NCBI GenBank assembly: GCA_946478645.1 | Contig: CAMLCW010000096.1 | Coordinates: forward strand, 1-14,388 | Reading direction: 5' to 3' | Source: an uncultured Variovorax sp. | GTDB lineage: Bacteria; Pseudomonadota; Gammaproteobacteria; Burkholderiales; Burkholderiaceae | DNA: 14,388 bases | In this document: positions 1 to 5,998 of the stretch, one piece after another | Layout: each line of letters opens with the position of its first letter | Numbering within the stretch: position 1 is the first letter of the stretch | Notes under the pieces: generated by a model | What the model was told of the DNA's origin: nothing | The model's input: only the letters and a program-made list of their open reading frames with translations | Databases searched by the model: none | Program-made: the position numbers and the translations under genes

Positions 1-16
1 GAAGAACAAGCTGCAG

Positions 17-56
17 CAGCCGGGGATGATTCATTCATCGCCCGGCTGTTTTTTTT
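17..56 (+). terminator. Rho-independent terminator of an upstream gene
   Basis: The arms CAGCCGGG (17-24) and CCCGGCTG (41-48) are perfect complements. The stem continues inward as GATGA (25-29) with TCATC (35-39), leaving only G40 bulged and a 5-nt loop, and a run of eight T follows (49-56). This is a classic intrinsic terminator reading rightward, so an operon off the left edge of the window probably ends here. I cannot identify that gene from the first 16 bases. Confidence 0.9.
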
Positions 57-87
57 GGGCGTGCAGGCGCTGCACTACCATCCACGC

Positions 88-567
88 ATGTCCACGACGA
101 CGCACTTCACGGTCCGCCAACTCGCGGCGGAAGACGAGCGGTTGATGCACGGCCTGCTCACCCTGTTCGGCGAAGCCTTCGACGATGCCGAAACCTACGG
201 CGCGCGCCGGCCGCGGCCCGAATACCTCCGGCAGCTGCTCGCGGGCGATACCTTCATTGCGCTCGCGGCCTGCGAGGGCGAGCAAGTGATCGGCGGCCTG
301 GCCGCCTACGAGCTCAGGAAGTTCGAGCAGGAGCGCAGCGAGATCTACATCTACGACCTCGCGGTGGCCGAGGCGCACCGGCGCAAGGGCGTGGCCACTG
401 AACTGATCCGCGCGCTGCAGCGCATCGGCCAGGCACGCGGCGCCTGGGTCGTCTTCGTGCAGGCCGATCCGCCCGACGCGCCCGCGGTGGCGCTGTATTC
501 CAAGCTGGGCGTGCGCGAAGACGTGCTGCACTTCGACATTCCGATGCCGCCCGCTGCCACGCCATGA
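88..567 (+). CDS. AAC(3)-I-like aminoglycoside 3-N-acetyltransferase (GNAT family)
   Basis: This predicted cytoplasmic GNAT enzyme of 159 residues would move an acetyl group from acetyl-CoA to an amine. From memory of the family, it matches the AAC(3)-I aminoglycoside acetyltransferases over almost its full length. The shared landmarks are FIALAA (56-61), LAAYELRKFEQ (71-81), SEIYIYDLAV (84-93) and the C-terminal block PAVALYSKLGVREDVLHFDI (132-151). The acetyl-CoA pyrophosphate loop is visible as HRRKGVAT (97-104). The ATG at 88 is chosen because it gives the usual family length; the in-frame TTG at 55 lies in the terminator T-run. No strong ribosome binding site is seen before the ATG. The gene overlaps the next one by ATGA, so the two are probably co-translated. 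Whether the substrate is really an aminoglycoside, rather than another amine, cannot be told from sequence alone. Confidence 0.85.
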   Translation: MSTTTHFTVRQLAAEDERLMHGLLTLFGEAFDDAETYGARRPRPEYLRQLLAGDTFIALAACEGEQVIGGLAAYELRKFEQERSEIYIYDLAVAEAHRRKGVATELIRALQRIGQARGAWVVFVQADPPDAPAVALYSKLGVREDVLHFDIPMPPAATP

Positions 568-1286
568 TGGCGCCGGCGCTCGCCGAGGCCTTTCGCGCGC
601 ACGGCCATGTGCGCCTCGCAGGCTTCCACCCCGCCAAGCGCATGGCGCCGGTGCGCCGCCAGGTACAGGACGCGCTCTCGCGCCTGGGCATCAGCGCGGG
701 CGGCGGCAAGCCGCGCCGCGGCGGCAGCGCGCTCGCGGGCCTGACGCCGTTCCAGCAGATCGCGCGGCTCTCCACGCTCGTGAAGATCCCGGGCCTCGAG
801 GAGGCCATCGTCACGCCCGAGCTCCTGGCCATCATGGCCGGCCTTGCGCAGGGGCCGCTCTCGCCCGCGGGCGACATGCAGCTGCTGCTGTCGCCGCCGC
901 ACCAGAGCGAAGGGCCGCTCGAACGGCTGAACTGGCATGTGGACGTGGCGGCCGATCCGCCCGATCGCCTGCCGGGCATCCAGGTCTTCGTGCTGATCGA
1001 CGACGTGGCCCCGGGCGGCGGCGCGACGCTGGCGCTGGCGGGTTCGCATCGCGAAGCAGCCGCCGGCAGCAAGGCGCAGGCGCCTGACCTGCGCATGCTG
1101 CTCAAGACCGCCGACGACGGGCTCGAGGCGCGGCTGCGTGAGCGCGGCTTGTCGATCCTGGAGATGTCGGGCCGCGCGGGCGACGTGTTCCTGATGGACA
1201 TGCGCCTGCTGCACACCCCGTCCGTCAACACGACGAAGAACGTCCGGATGATGGCGACGGCGCGCTACTTCACGCGCGGGCGCTGA
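564..1286 (+). CDS. PhyH-like Fe(II)/2-oxoglutarate-dependent dioxygenase
   Basis: The 240-residue product has the layout of the phytanoyl-CoA dioxygenase (PhyH) family, whose members hydroxylate small molecules using Fe(II), O2 and 2-oxoglutarate. The iron facial triad is visible: His125-x-Asp127 in NWHVDV and the distal His217 in LLHTPS. Arg228, eleven residues later in NVRMMATARYF, sits where the 2-oxoglutarate carboxylate is normally bound. The stretch IQVFVLIDDVAPGGGATLAL (139-158), followed by AGSH, is the typical jelly-roll strand pair leading to the GSH segment. The start codon overlaps the stop of the acetyltransferase (ATGA, 564-567), indicating translational coupling and perhaps a joint substrate or co-regulated role. 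The gene ends only 9 bp before the stop of the convergent permease, with no hairpin between them. The substrate is unknown; a true phytanoyl-CoA activity is not implied. Confidence 0.8.
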   Translation: MMAPALAEAFRAHGHVRLAGFHPAKRMAPVRRQVQDALSRLGISAGGGKPRRGGSALAGLTPFQQIARLSTLVKIPGLEEAIVTPELLAIMAGLAQGPLSPAGDMQLLLSPPHQSEGPLERLNWHVDVAADPPDRLPGIQVFVLIDDVAPGGGATLALAGSHREAAAGSKAQAPDLRMLLKTADDGLEARLRERGLSILEMSGRAGDVFLMDMRLLHTPSVNTTKNVRMMATARYFTRGR

Positions 1287-1295
1287 ACCGCAGAC

Positions 1296-2111
1296 TCAGC
1301 CTTTGGCGATCGCGATCCACGAGGTGGCGACCAGCGTCGAGCCGGCCACCATGAGCAACCCGCCGACGATCCACTTGAGCGTGCGCGGCTTCAGCTTGTT
1401 GGGCAGCCGATGGTGCAGCCGCGTCACGCCGTAGACCACGGGCACCGCGCAGCCCGCGAGCAGCGCCGAGCGTGCCGAGAAGTGGCCGGTGGCCACCACC
1501 ACCACGAGCCGCACGAGCGAGTTGAAGGCGAACATCAGCAGCAGTCCGCGCCGCACCATCTCGCGGTCGAGCGGCTGGCGGTACATGTGGAAGACGATCG
1601 GCGGCCCCGAGCTCGAGAACAGCCCGCCGAGCAACCCCGACAGCGCGCCGATGATGGAGAAGCTCGCGCGTCCCGACATCGCCGGCAGCGGCCGCGCCTG
1701 CAGCATCAGCAGCAGCGCGCAGCCGAGGATCGACACGCCCAGCAGCCCGCGCAGCCAGTCGACCGCGCCGCCGCTGAGCCACGCCAGCAGCATGAGCCCG
1801 GCGAGCACGCCCACGGTGCTGCCATTGAGCGCCGGCCTCATCAGCTGCCACGGCACCACGCCCGGGCGCGCGCGGAAGTAGGTCCAGGCGTTGGCCAGCG
1901 TCAGCACCATCGCGGCATTGGCGGCATCGCTCACGCTCGCGACGTGGAACACCGACACCAACCCGAGCAGGATCAGGCTGAAGGCGAAGCCCGTGAGGTT
2001 CTGCGCATAGGTGGCCAGCGCCACGCAGGCCATGAAAACCAGCACCGGGCCGGCGGCGGACAACATCGGCAGCACCGGGGAATCAGCAGGCACCGGCGCC
2101 CGAGGGCGCAT
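1296..2111 (-). CDS. TauE/SafE (sulfite exporter-like) membrane permease
   Basis: This is a 271-residue, strongly hydrophobic protein with about eight predicted membrane segments in two halves, the pattern of the TauE/SafE (DUF81) family. Members are proposed to move sulfite, sulfoacetate or other small organic anions across the inner membrane. The family's glycine-rich signature is present as GALSGLLGGLFSSSGPPIVF (155-174), and a diverged counterpart, YAQNLTGFAFSLILL, lies at 35-49. The ATG at 2111 gives the longest product; Met16 (ATG at 2066) would give 256 residues, and neither start has a convincing ribosome binding site. It is divergent from the TetR gene starting at 2343, so it is a candidate target of that repressor. 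The transported compound cannot be read from the sequence. Confidence 0.82.
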   Translation of the reverse strand: MRPRAPVPADSPVLPMLSAAGPVLVFMACVALATYAQNLTGFAFSLILLGLVSVFHVASVSDAANAAMVLTLANAWTYFRARPGVVPWQLMRPALNGSTVGVLAGLMLLAWLSGGAVDWLRGLLGVSILGCALLLMLQARPLPAMSGRASFSIIGALSGLLGGLFSSSGPPIVFHMYRQPLDREMVRRGLLLMFAFNSLVRLVVVVATGHFSARSALLAGCAVPVVYGVTRLHHRLPNKLKPRTLKWIVGGLLMVAGSTLVATSWIAIAKG

Positions 2112-2342
2112 GGGACGGTGCTGCGGGAAAGGCGGGGAAAGCGTTCGAGAAAAGCAAAACGGGAGGCTCTGGGACGGCGTTCAGGGAGGCGGTGCGGTGC
2201 CTATTGTCCCCGAAGACCCATTTCGCAGCAGGAGGGTCGGCCAAAGGCAGGCGACGACCGTGCCGAAAGGCTGCCGGGCGGGCGACAAGATACTTGCACG
2301 TCGTATAAACTTGTACGTCGTTCATTTTTTTGGAATTACCCC
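2112..2342. promoter_or_regulatory. Divergent intergenic region, permease / TetR operon
   Basis: This 231-bp gap separates the divergent TauE-like and TetR genes and is the longest non-coding stretch in the window. Its right end (about 2288-2340) is clearly more AT-rich than the surroundings and contains TATAAA at 2304-2309, a plausible -10 element for the TetR operon. No good -35 is visible at the matching distance. The rest shows no gene, RNA or strong hairpin that I can support. Confidence 0.5.
2292..2321. promoter_or_regulatory. Probable TetR operator (imperfect palindrome plus direct repeat)
   Basis: Positions 2298-2321 form a 24-bp imperfect palindrome centred between 2309 and 2310, with 9 of 12 base pairs matching (half-site ACGTCGTATAAA). 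The same segment also contains a 13-bp direct repeat, ACTTGYACGTCGT, at 2292-2304 and 2309-2321, offset by 17 bp with one mismatch. The element overlaps the likely -10 TATAAA and sits 22 bp before the TetR start. That is where an autorepressing TetR protein would bind. The symmetry is observed; binding by the adjacent protein is inferred. Confidence 0.5.
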
Positions 2343-2999
2343 TTGCCCGCCCCCGAACTCCCCGGCCGCCGCGAACGGCGGCGCGCCCAGACGCTCGACC
2401 ATGTGGCGGCCACCGCGATGCGGCTCTTCGAGGCCGGCGGCTACGACGCCACCACGATGGCGCAGATCGCGCTCGCGGCCGACCTGGCCAAGGGCACGCT
2501 CTACAACCACTTCGCGACCAAGGAGGCGATCCTCGCGCACTGGGTGCACATGCAGCTCGCCGCGGACACCGAACGGCTGGCCGACGTGGTGGCACGGCCC
2601 GGCGCCTTCGCGCCGCGCCTGCGCGAGCTGCTCGCGGCCTCGGCCCGATGGTCGGAGCGCCACCGCAGCTACCTGCTCGACTACTTCCGCTTCCGCTTCC
2701 TCAACATCGAGGACGAGCTCGGCGGCGGGGGCGGCGACGCCGATGGCCGGCCGCGCGATCTCGCGGGGCTGTTCGCGCAACTCATCGCCCAGGCCCAGCG
2801 TGACGGCACGCTGCGCGACGACCTTGCGGCCGAGCACCTCGCTTCGCTGCTGCACCACCTGTACTTCGGCGCGCTGATGCGCTGGCTGACCTTGCCCGGG
2901 CTGGTGCTGGCGGATGAATTCGAGGCCGTGGTCACGCTGTTCGTCGACGGTGCTCGCGCCCCGGCCAGCAAGGCGCCGACCCGGAGGCGCACCGCATGA
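2343..2999 (+). CDS. TetR/AcrR-family transcriptional regulator
   Basis: This is a 218-residue TetR-type repressor. After a basic N-terminus (GRRERRRAQ), the DNA-binding domain runs from about residue 17 to 64. Its helix-turn-helix is TTMAQIALAADLAKGTLYNH (37-56), ending in the canonical Phe57 with Lys60. The C-terminal ligand-binding region (about 65-205) is divergent, as usual, and carries a glycine-rich insert (GGGGGDADGRP). The reading frame is open far upstream, but family homology begins just after the TTG at 2343. This TTG is preceded by a weak GGA at 2332-2334 and is taken as the start; there is no nearer in-frame ATG before the domain. Its stop overlaps the glycosyltransferase start by ATGA, so repressor and enzyme are made together. 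It probably autoregulates through the palindrome just upstream and may also control the divergent permease. Confidence 0.85.
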   Translation: MPAPELPGRRERRRAQTLDHVAATAMRLFEAGGYDATTMAQIALAADLAKGTLYNHFATKEAILAHWVHMQLAADTERLADVVARPGAFAPRLRELLAASARWSERHRSYLLDYFRFRFLNIEDELGGGGGDADGRPRDLAGLFAQLIAQAQRDGTLRDDLAAEHLASLLHHLYFGALMRWLTLPGLVLADEFEAVVTLFVDGARAPASKAPTRRRTA

Positions 3000-4267
3000 A
3001 GATCGCCGTTCTCACCTATGGCACCGAGGGCGACGCGCGTCCGCTCGCGGCGCTCTGCCATGCGCTCGACGAGGCCGGCCATGCGTCGGTGCTGCTGGCC
3101 GACGCGGCCACGCTCGGTGCCGCGCAGCGGCTCGGCGTGCGCACGCAGGCCCTGGCGGGCGACATCCGCGGCGCGCTCGGCGCGAGCGGCGCCATTGCCA
3201 ACGTGGTGGCGCAAAGCGAAAGCCCGGGCGCCGCCGCCAAGGCACTGGCCGCGATCGCCAACACCCATGCGAGTGCCTGGCTGCGCCAGACCGTCGAGAC
3301 CGCGCGCGGCTGCGACGGAGTGGTCTGTTCGGGCCTAGCCGCCTTCGTGGGCCTCTCGGCGGCCGAGGCCCTCGGCGTGCCGGCCGTGGGTGCGGGGATG
3401 TTCCCGCTCACGCCGACGCGCGAATTCGCGACGCCGTTCATGCCACCTGCGCGCGTGCCGCGCCTGCTGAACCGCGCCAGCCACCATCTCGTCAACACGC
3501 TGCTGTGGCGCTCGTTCCGCAGCGCGGTGAATGCCGCACGCGCCGACGTCTGCGGCCTGCCGCCGCGCCGGCGCCTCTGGACCACGCACCCGACGATCTA
3601 CGGCTGCTCGCCGAGCCTGCTGCCACGGCCCGCCGACTGGCCCGCCAATGCGCAGGTCTGCGGCCAGTGGCTTGCGCCCGCAACGTCCGGCTGGCAGCCG
3701 CCCGCGGCGCTGAGCGCCTTTCTCGACGCGGGCGAGGCGCCCATCTACGTCGGCTTCGGCAGCATGACCGGCTTCGATGCCGACCGCCTGCGGCGCGTGG
3801 TGGTGGCTGCCGCCGCGGGCCGGCGCGTGGTGCTCAACCCGGGTTGGAGCGGCTTCGACACGCAGGGGCTGCCGCCCAACTTCCACGTGGTGGGCGACAC
3901 GCCGCACGACTGGCTGTTCGCGCGCACGGCGCTGGTGGTGCACCACGGCGGCTCGGGCACCACGCATTCGGCCGCGCGCGCGGGCGTGCCTTCCGTGGTG
4001 GTGCCGTTCGCGGGCGACCAGTTCTTCTGGGCGCACCGGCTGGCGCTGGCCGGCGTGGCGCCGGCGACGGCGGCGGGCGCCCGCATCGATGCCGATGCGC
4101 TTGCGCGCGGCATCGACTTTGCGGATCAGCCCGAGGTGCGCGAACGCGCGGCGGCGCTCGGTGCGCGCATGCGCGCCGAAGACGGGCTCGCGCGCGGCGT
4201 CGAGGCTTTGGAGCGCGCGCTACAGTCGGGCCAGTCGCGCCGGACCGACCCGGCGAATGCACGATGA
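2996..4267 (+). CDS. GT1-family (MurG-fold) glycosyltransferase
   Basis: The 423-residue product is a GT-B-fold glycosyltransferase related to sterol glucosyltransferases, UDP-glucuronosyltransferases and bacterial macrolide or antibiotic glycosyltransferases. The N-terminal acceptor domain opens with MKIAVLTYGTEGDARPLAAL, the GT(R/E)GD-x-x-P signature of this group. The C-terminal nucleotide-sugar domain holds HHGGSGTTHSAARAGVP (316-332), followed by VVPFAGDQFFWA (335-346). In the latter, Asp341-Gln342 occupy the sugar-contacting positions of the PSPG-like motif. There is no signal peptide or membrane segment, so it is probably cytoplasmic. It is translationally coupled to the TetR gene upstream and within 8 bp of the DUF1801 gene downstream. 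This arrangement suggests induction by a small molecule that it then glycosylates. Donor and acceptor are unknown; a lipid or secondary-metabolite acceptor is as likely as an antibiotic. Confidence 0.85.
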   Translation: MKIAVLTYGTEGDARPLAALCHALDEAGHASVLLADAATLGAAQRLGVRTQALAGDIRGALGASGAIANVVAQSESPGAAAKALAAIANTHASAWLRQTVETARGCDGVVCSGLAAFVGLSAAEALGVPAVGAGMFPLTPTREFATPFMPPARVPRLLNRASHHLVNTLLWRSFRSAVNAARADVCGLPPRRRLWTTHPTIYGCSPSLLPRPADWPANAQVCGQWLAPATSGWQPPAALSAFLDAGEAPIYVGFGSMTGFDADRLRRVVVAAAAGRRVVLNPGWSGFDTQGLPPNFHVVGDTPHDWLFARTALVVHHGGSGTTHSAARAGVPSVVVPFAGDQFFWAHRLALAGVAPATAAGARIDADALARGIDFADQPEVRERAAALGARMRAEDGLARGVEALERALQSGQSRRTDPANAR

Positions 4268-4275
4268 GGAACACC

Positions 4276-4761
4276 ATGGCCGATCCCGCACGCAAAAAGC
4301 CCGCAAAGCCGTCGACCGCAAGAAAGCCCGCCGCGAAACGGCCGCCCGCCGACGCGCCGGCCTCTGCGCCGCGCCTGCTCTCGGGCGGCAATCCGCAGAT
4401 TCCCAAAGGCGAAGGCGACGCGCCCGTGCAAGCCTACATCGCCGCGTTGCCGGGCTGGAAGCGCGCGCTCGGCGAGCGGATCGACGCGCTGATCGTGCGC
4501 ACCCTCCCCGACGTGCAGAAGGCCGTCAAGTGGAACTCGCCGCACTACGGTACCGAGGACCATGGCTGGTTCCTCGGCATCCATGCCTTCACGCGCTACC
4601 TCAAGGTGGCGTTCTTTCGCGGCGCGCTGCTCGAGCCGGTGCCCCCGGGCACGTCCAAGCAGGCCGAGGTGCGCTATCTCGACATCCACGAGGACACGCC
4701 GCTCGACGAAGCCCAGTTCGCCGACTGGGTCAGGCAGGCCAGCAAGCTGCCGGCGCCCTGA
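4276..4761 (+). CDS. DUF1801 domain protein with Lys/Pro/Ala-rich N-terminal tail
   Basis: This is a small cytoplasmic protein of 161 residues. Residues 1-32 are a low-complexity basic tail rich in Lys, Pro and Ala. Residues about 48-158 match the DUF1801 (YdhG/YyaI-like) fold, including LPDVQKAVKWNSPHYG (77-92), the aromatic GWFLGIHAFTRYLKVAFF (97-114) and a C-terminal FADWVRQA helix. Members have been linked to frataxin-like roles, but the biochemical function is not settled. The ATG at 4276 is preferred because GAGGA (4266-4270) sits 5 bp before it. An alternative ATG at 4264 would overlap the glycosyltransferase stop but lacks a ribosome binding site. It is the last gene of the TetR operon, and its stop lies inside a hairpin shared with the convergent gene. 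Confidence 0.8.
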   Translation: MADPARKKPAKPSTARKPAAKRPPADAPASAPRLLSGGNPQIPKGEGDAPVQAYIAALPGWKRALGERIDALIVRTLPDVQKAVKWNSPHYGTEDHGWFLGIHAFTRYLKVAFFRGALLEPVPPGTSKQAEVRYLDIHEDTPLDEAQFADWVRQASKLPAP

Positions 4762-4774
4762 GCGCATTCGCTCA
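4759..4774. terminator. Short bidirectional hairpin containing both convergent stop codons
   Basis: The 16-nt sequence TGAGCG-CATT-CGCTCA is a perfect 6-bp stem with a 4-nt loop. Its first three bases are the TGA stop of the DUF1801 gene, and its last three are the TGA stop of the minus-strand hypothetical gene. No T-run follows on either strand, so it would be a weak terminator at best. It may instead protect the 3' ends of the two converging transcripts. Confidence 0.45.
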
Positions 4775-5149
4775 ATCGCCGTCGACCTTCAATGCCTTGA
4801 AGTACGGCTGCGTCGATTCCATGAACGCATGGTGCAGCCGCGCCAGTTCGATCGCGAGCGCCTGCGCACGCGCCCGCGCTTCGGGCGCGCCTTCGCGCAT
4901 CGCGCGCACCTCGGCCTCGAAGCGCGACGTGGCGCGCTTCCATTCGTCGTAGCGGCGCTGGAACGCGTCCCAGTCGAGCGCATCGCCGTCGGCACGCGGG
5001 CCTTCGCGCGGGGTCTCGCCGCGCGCGGCCGCAAGCTCGTAGGGACTCGCCTCGATGTTGGGGCCTTCGGTGAAAGTGTCTGCGGCGCGCTTCAGGTCTT
5101 CGGGCGACGGCGCGGGGTGGCTGTGGTTCGAATCAGATGGATGTGCCAT
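4772..5149 (-). CDS. Hypothetical protein, charged, helical
   Basis: I do not recognise this 125-residue product. It has no signal peptide, membrane segment or cysteine. The first 30 residues are polar and Pro/His-rich (MAHPSDSNHSHPAPSPEDLK). Residues about 57-118 are rich in Arg, Glu and Ala with a few aromatic residues (DWDAFQRRYDEWKRATSRFE, 59-78), which suggests an amphipathic helical hairpin or coiled coil. The ATG at 5149 is chosen because GAGGAG lies 8 bp upstream of it; the in-frame ATG at 5179 would add ten residues without a visible ribosome binding site. It lies 72 bp downstream of the alpha/beta hydrolase on the same strand and may be the last gene of that transcript. G/C-rich third positions and the good ribosome binding site support a real gene. 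Confidence 0.7.
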   Translation of the reverse strand: MAHPSDSNHSHPAPSPEDLKRAADTFTEGPNIEASPYELAAARGETPREGPRADGDALDWDAFQRRYDEWKRATSRFEAEVRAMREGAPEARARAQALAIELARLHHAFMESTQPYFKALKVDGD

Positions 5150-5221
5150 GGGAACGACTCCTCGTGCAATGCATTCCACGCTGAACGGCCGCGAGCCGGA
5201 CAGCTGTCGGACGGATTCCGC

Positions 5222-5905
5222 TCACGGGGTCGGCACGGCCTGCAACCACTCGACCACGCGCCGGTGGTACGCGGCCTTGTGGTGCGCGGCAGTGAGCGCG
5301 TGGTCCGCGCCTGGCAGCATGAAGAAGGCCAGCGACCGGGCGCGGCCGAAGGCGCGGCGGTAGCTCTCGATCACGCTGGGTGGAATCACCTCGTCGTGCT
5401 CCGACGCGGCGAGCAGCACGTCGCCCTCGAACGATGCGCAGCAGCCCAGCGCACGGTTGTCCGAAGGCGCATGCAGGCGCATCCTGAAGTCGCGCAGCTT
5501 CGATTCGTCGAGCTGTTCCTTCTCCGCGTTCCAGTCGTGGTCGGGATAGAGCGCCGGCGAGCGCAGCACCAGCAGGTCGACCCGCCGCACCGAGGTGAGC
5601 AGCGCGGCCATGTAGCCGCCGTAGCTGAAGCCGAGCACCGCGATGCGGCGCGGCGGGCGCGCCATCGCCCGCACCAGCGCGTCGTGGTCCTGCGCCACCT
5701 GGTCGAGACTGTCGCGCGGCACGACGCCGGCGCGCTCGTCGTCGCGCCAGGTGGCATCGGGCAACCGCGCGCGCCGGCAGGCCCAGCCAAGACCTGCGAG
5801 TTCGTCCTTGAGTTTTTCGTACTGCGGGCGGCCGTGGTCGTCCCAGCCTGGGCAGACCAGCAGGGCGTTCTCGGCGGCGGAATCGGTCCCGACACTGATC
5901 GTCAT
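5222..5905 (-). CDS. Alpha/beta hydrolase (dienelactone hydrolase-like)
   Basis: This is a 227-residue cytoplasmic serine hydrolase of the alpha/beta fold. The nucleophile elbow is GFSYGGY, with Ser94 as catalytic serine. The acid is probably Asp171 in ASEHDEVIP, and the histidine His202 in GADHAL, giving the usual order and spacing of the triad. The oxyanion region near the start is CPGWDDHG (18-25). The small size and the HDEVIP segment recall dienelactone hydrolases and related esterases or thioesterases, but substrate class cannot be assigned. The ATG at 5905 has GGGAGG 4 bp upstream. The gene follows the second TetR gene by 93 bp on the same strand. It could hydrolyse an ester or thioester linked to the acyl-CoA operon upstream, or be independent. 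Confidence 0.82.
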   Translation of the reverse strand: MTISVGTDSAAENALLVCPGWDDHGRPQYEKLKDELAGLGWACRRARLPDATWRDDERAGVVPRDSLDQVAQDHDALVRAMARPPRRIAVLGFSYGGYMAALLTSVRRVDLLVLRSPALYPDHDWNAEKEQLDESKLRDFRMRLHAPSDNRALGCCASFEGDVLLAASEHDEVIPPSVIESYRRAFGRARSLAFFMLPGADHALTAAHHKAAYHRRVVEWLQAVPTP

Positions 5906-5945
5906 GCAGCCTCCCGGCGTGTGGTTCGATGCGATCAGCCTGGCC

Positions 5946-5985
5946 GGCGAGGCACCGCCGCGCCGTAGGTGCGCTCCGCCTCGCC
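5946..5985. repeat. GC-rich inverted repeat between TetR and hydrolase genes
   Basis: GGCGAGGC (5946-5953) and GCCTCGCC (5978-5985) are perfect 8-bp inverted arms with a 24-nt interior. The interior also allows a competing GCACC/GGTGC pairing (5952-5956 with 5968-5972). It sits in the 93-bp gap after the TetR stop. There is no T-run, so it may be a weak terminator, an mRNA-stabilising hairpin, or an extragenic palindromic element. Confidence 0.4.
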
Positions 5986-5998
5986 GCGTCGGGCTCGG

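Noticed and set aside
55..87. TTG start at 55 for the acetyltransferase
   Set aside because: It falls in the T-run of the upstream terminator and would add eleven residues not seen in the AAC(3)-I family.
1410..2342. Long upstream extension of the TetR frame across the permease gene
   Set aside because: The translation is His/Arg/Gln-rich with no domain, it runs antisense to a clear membrane protein, and TetR homology begins only after the TTG at 2343.
2914..4263. Upstream extension of the DUF1801 frame through the glycosyltransferase
   Set aside because: It is an alternative frame of a well-supported glycosyltransferase, has Arg-rich shadow composition, and a good ribosome binding site with ATG exists at 4276.
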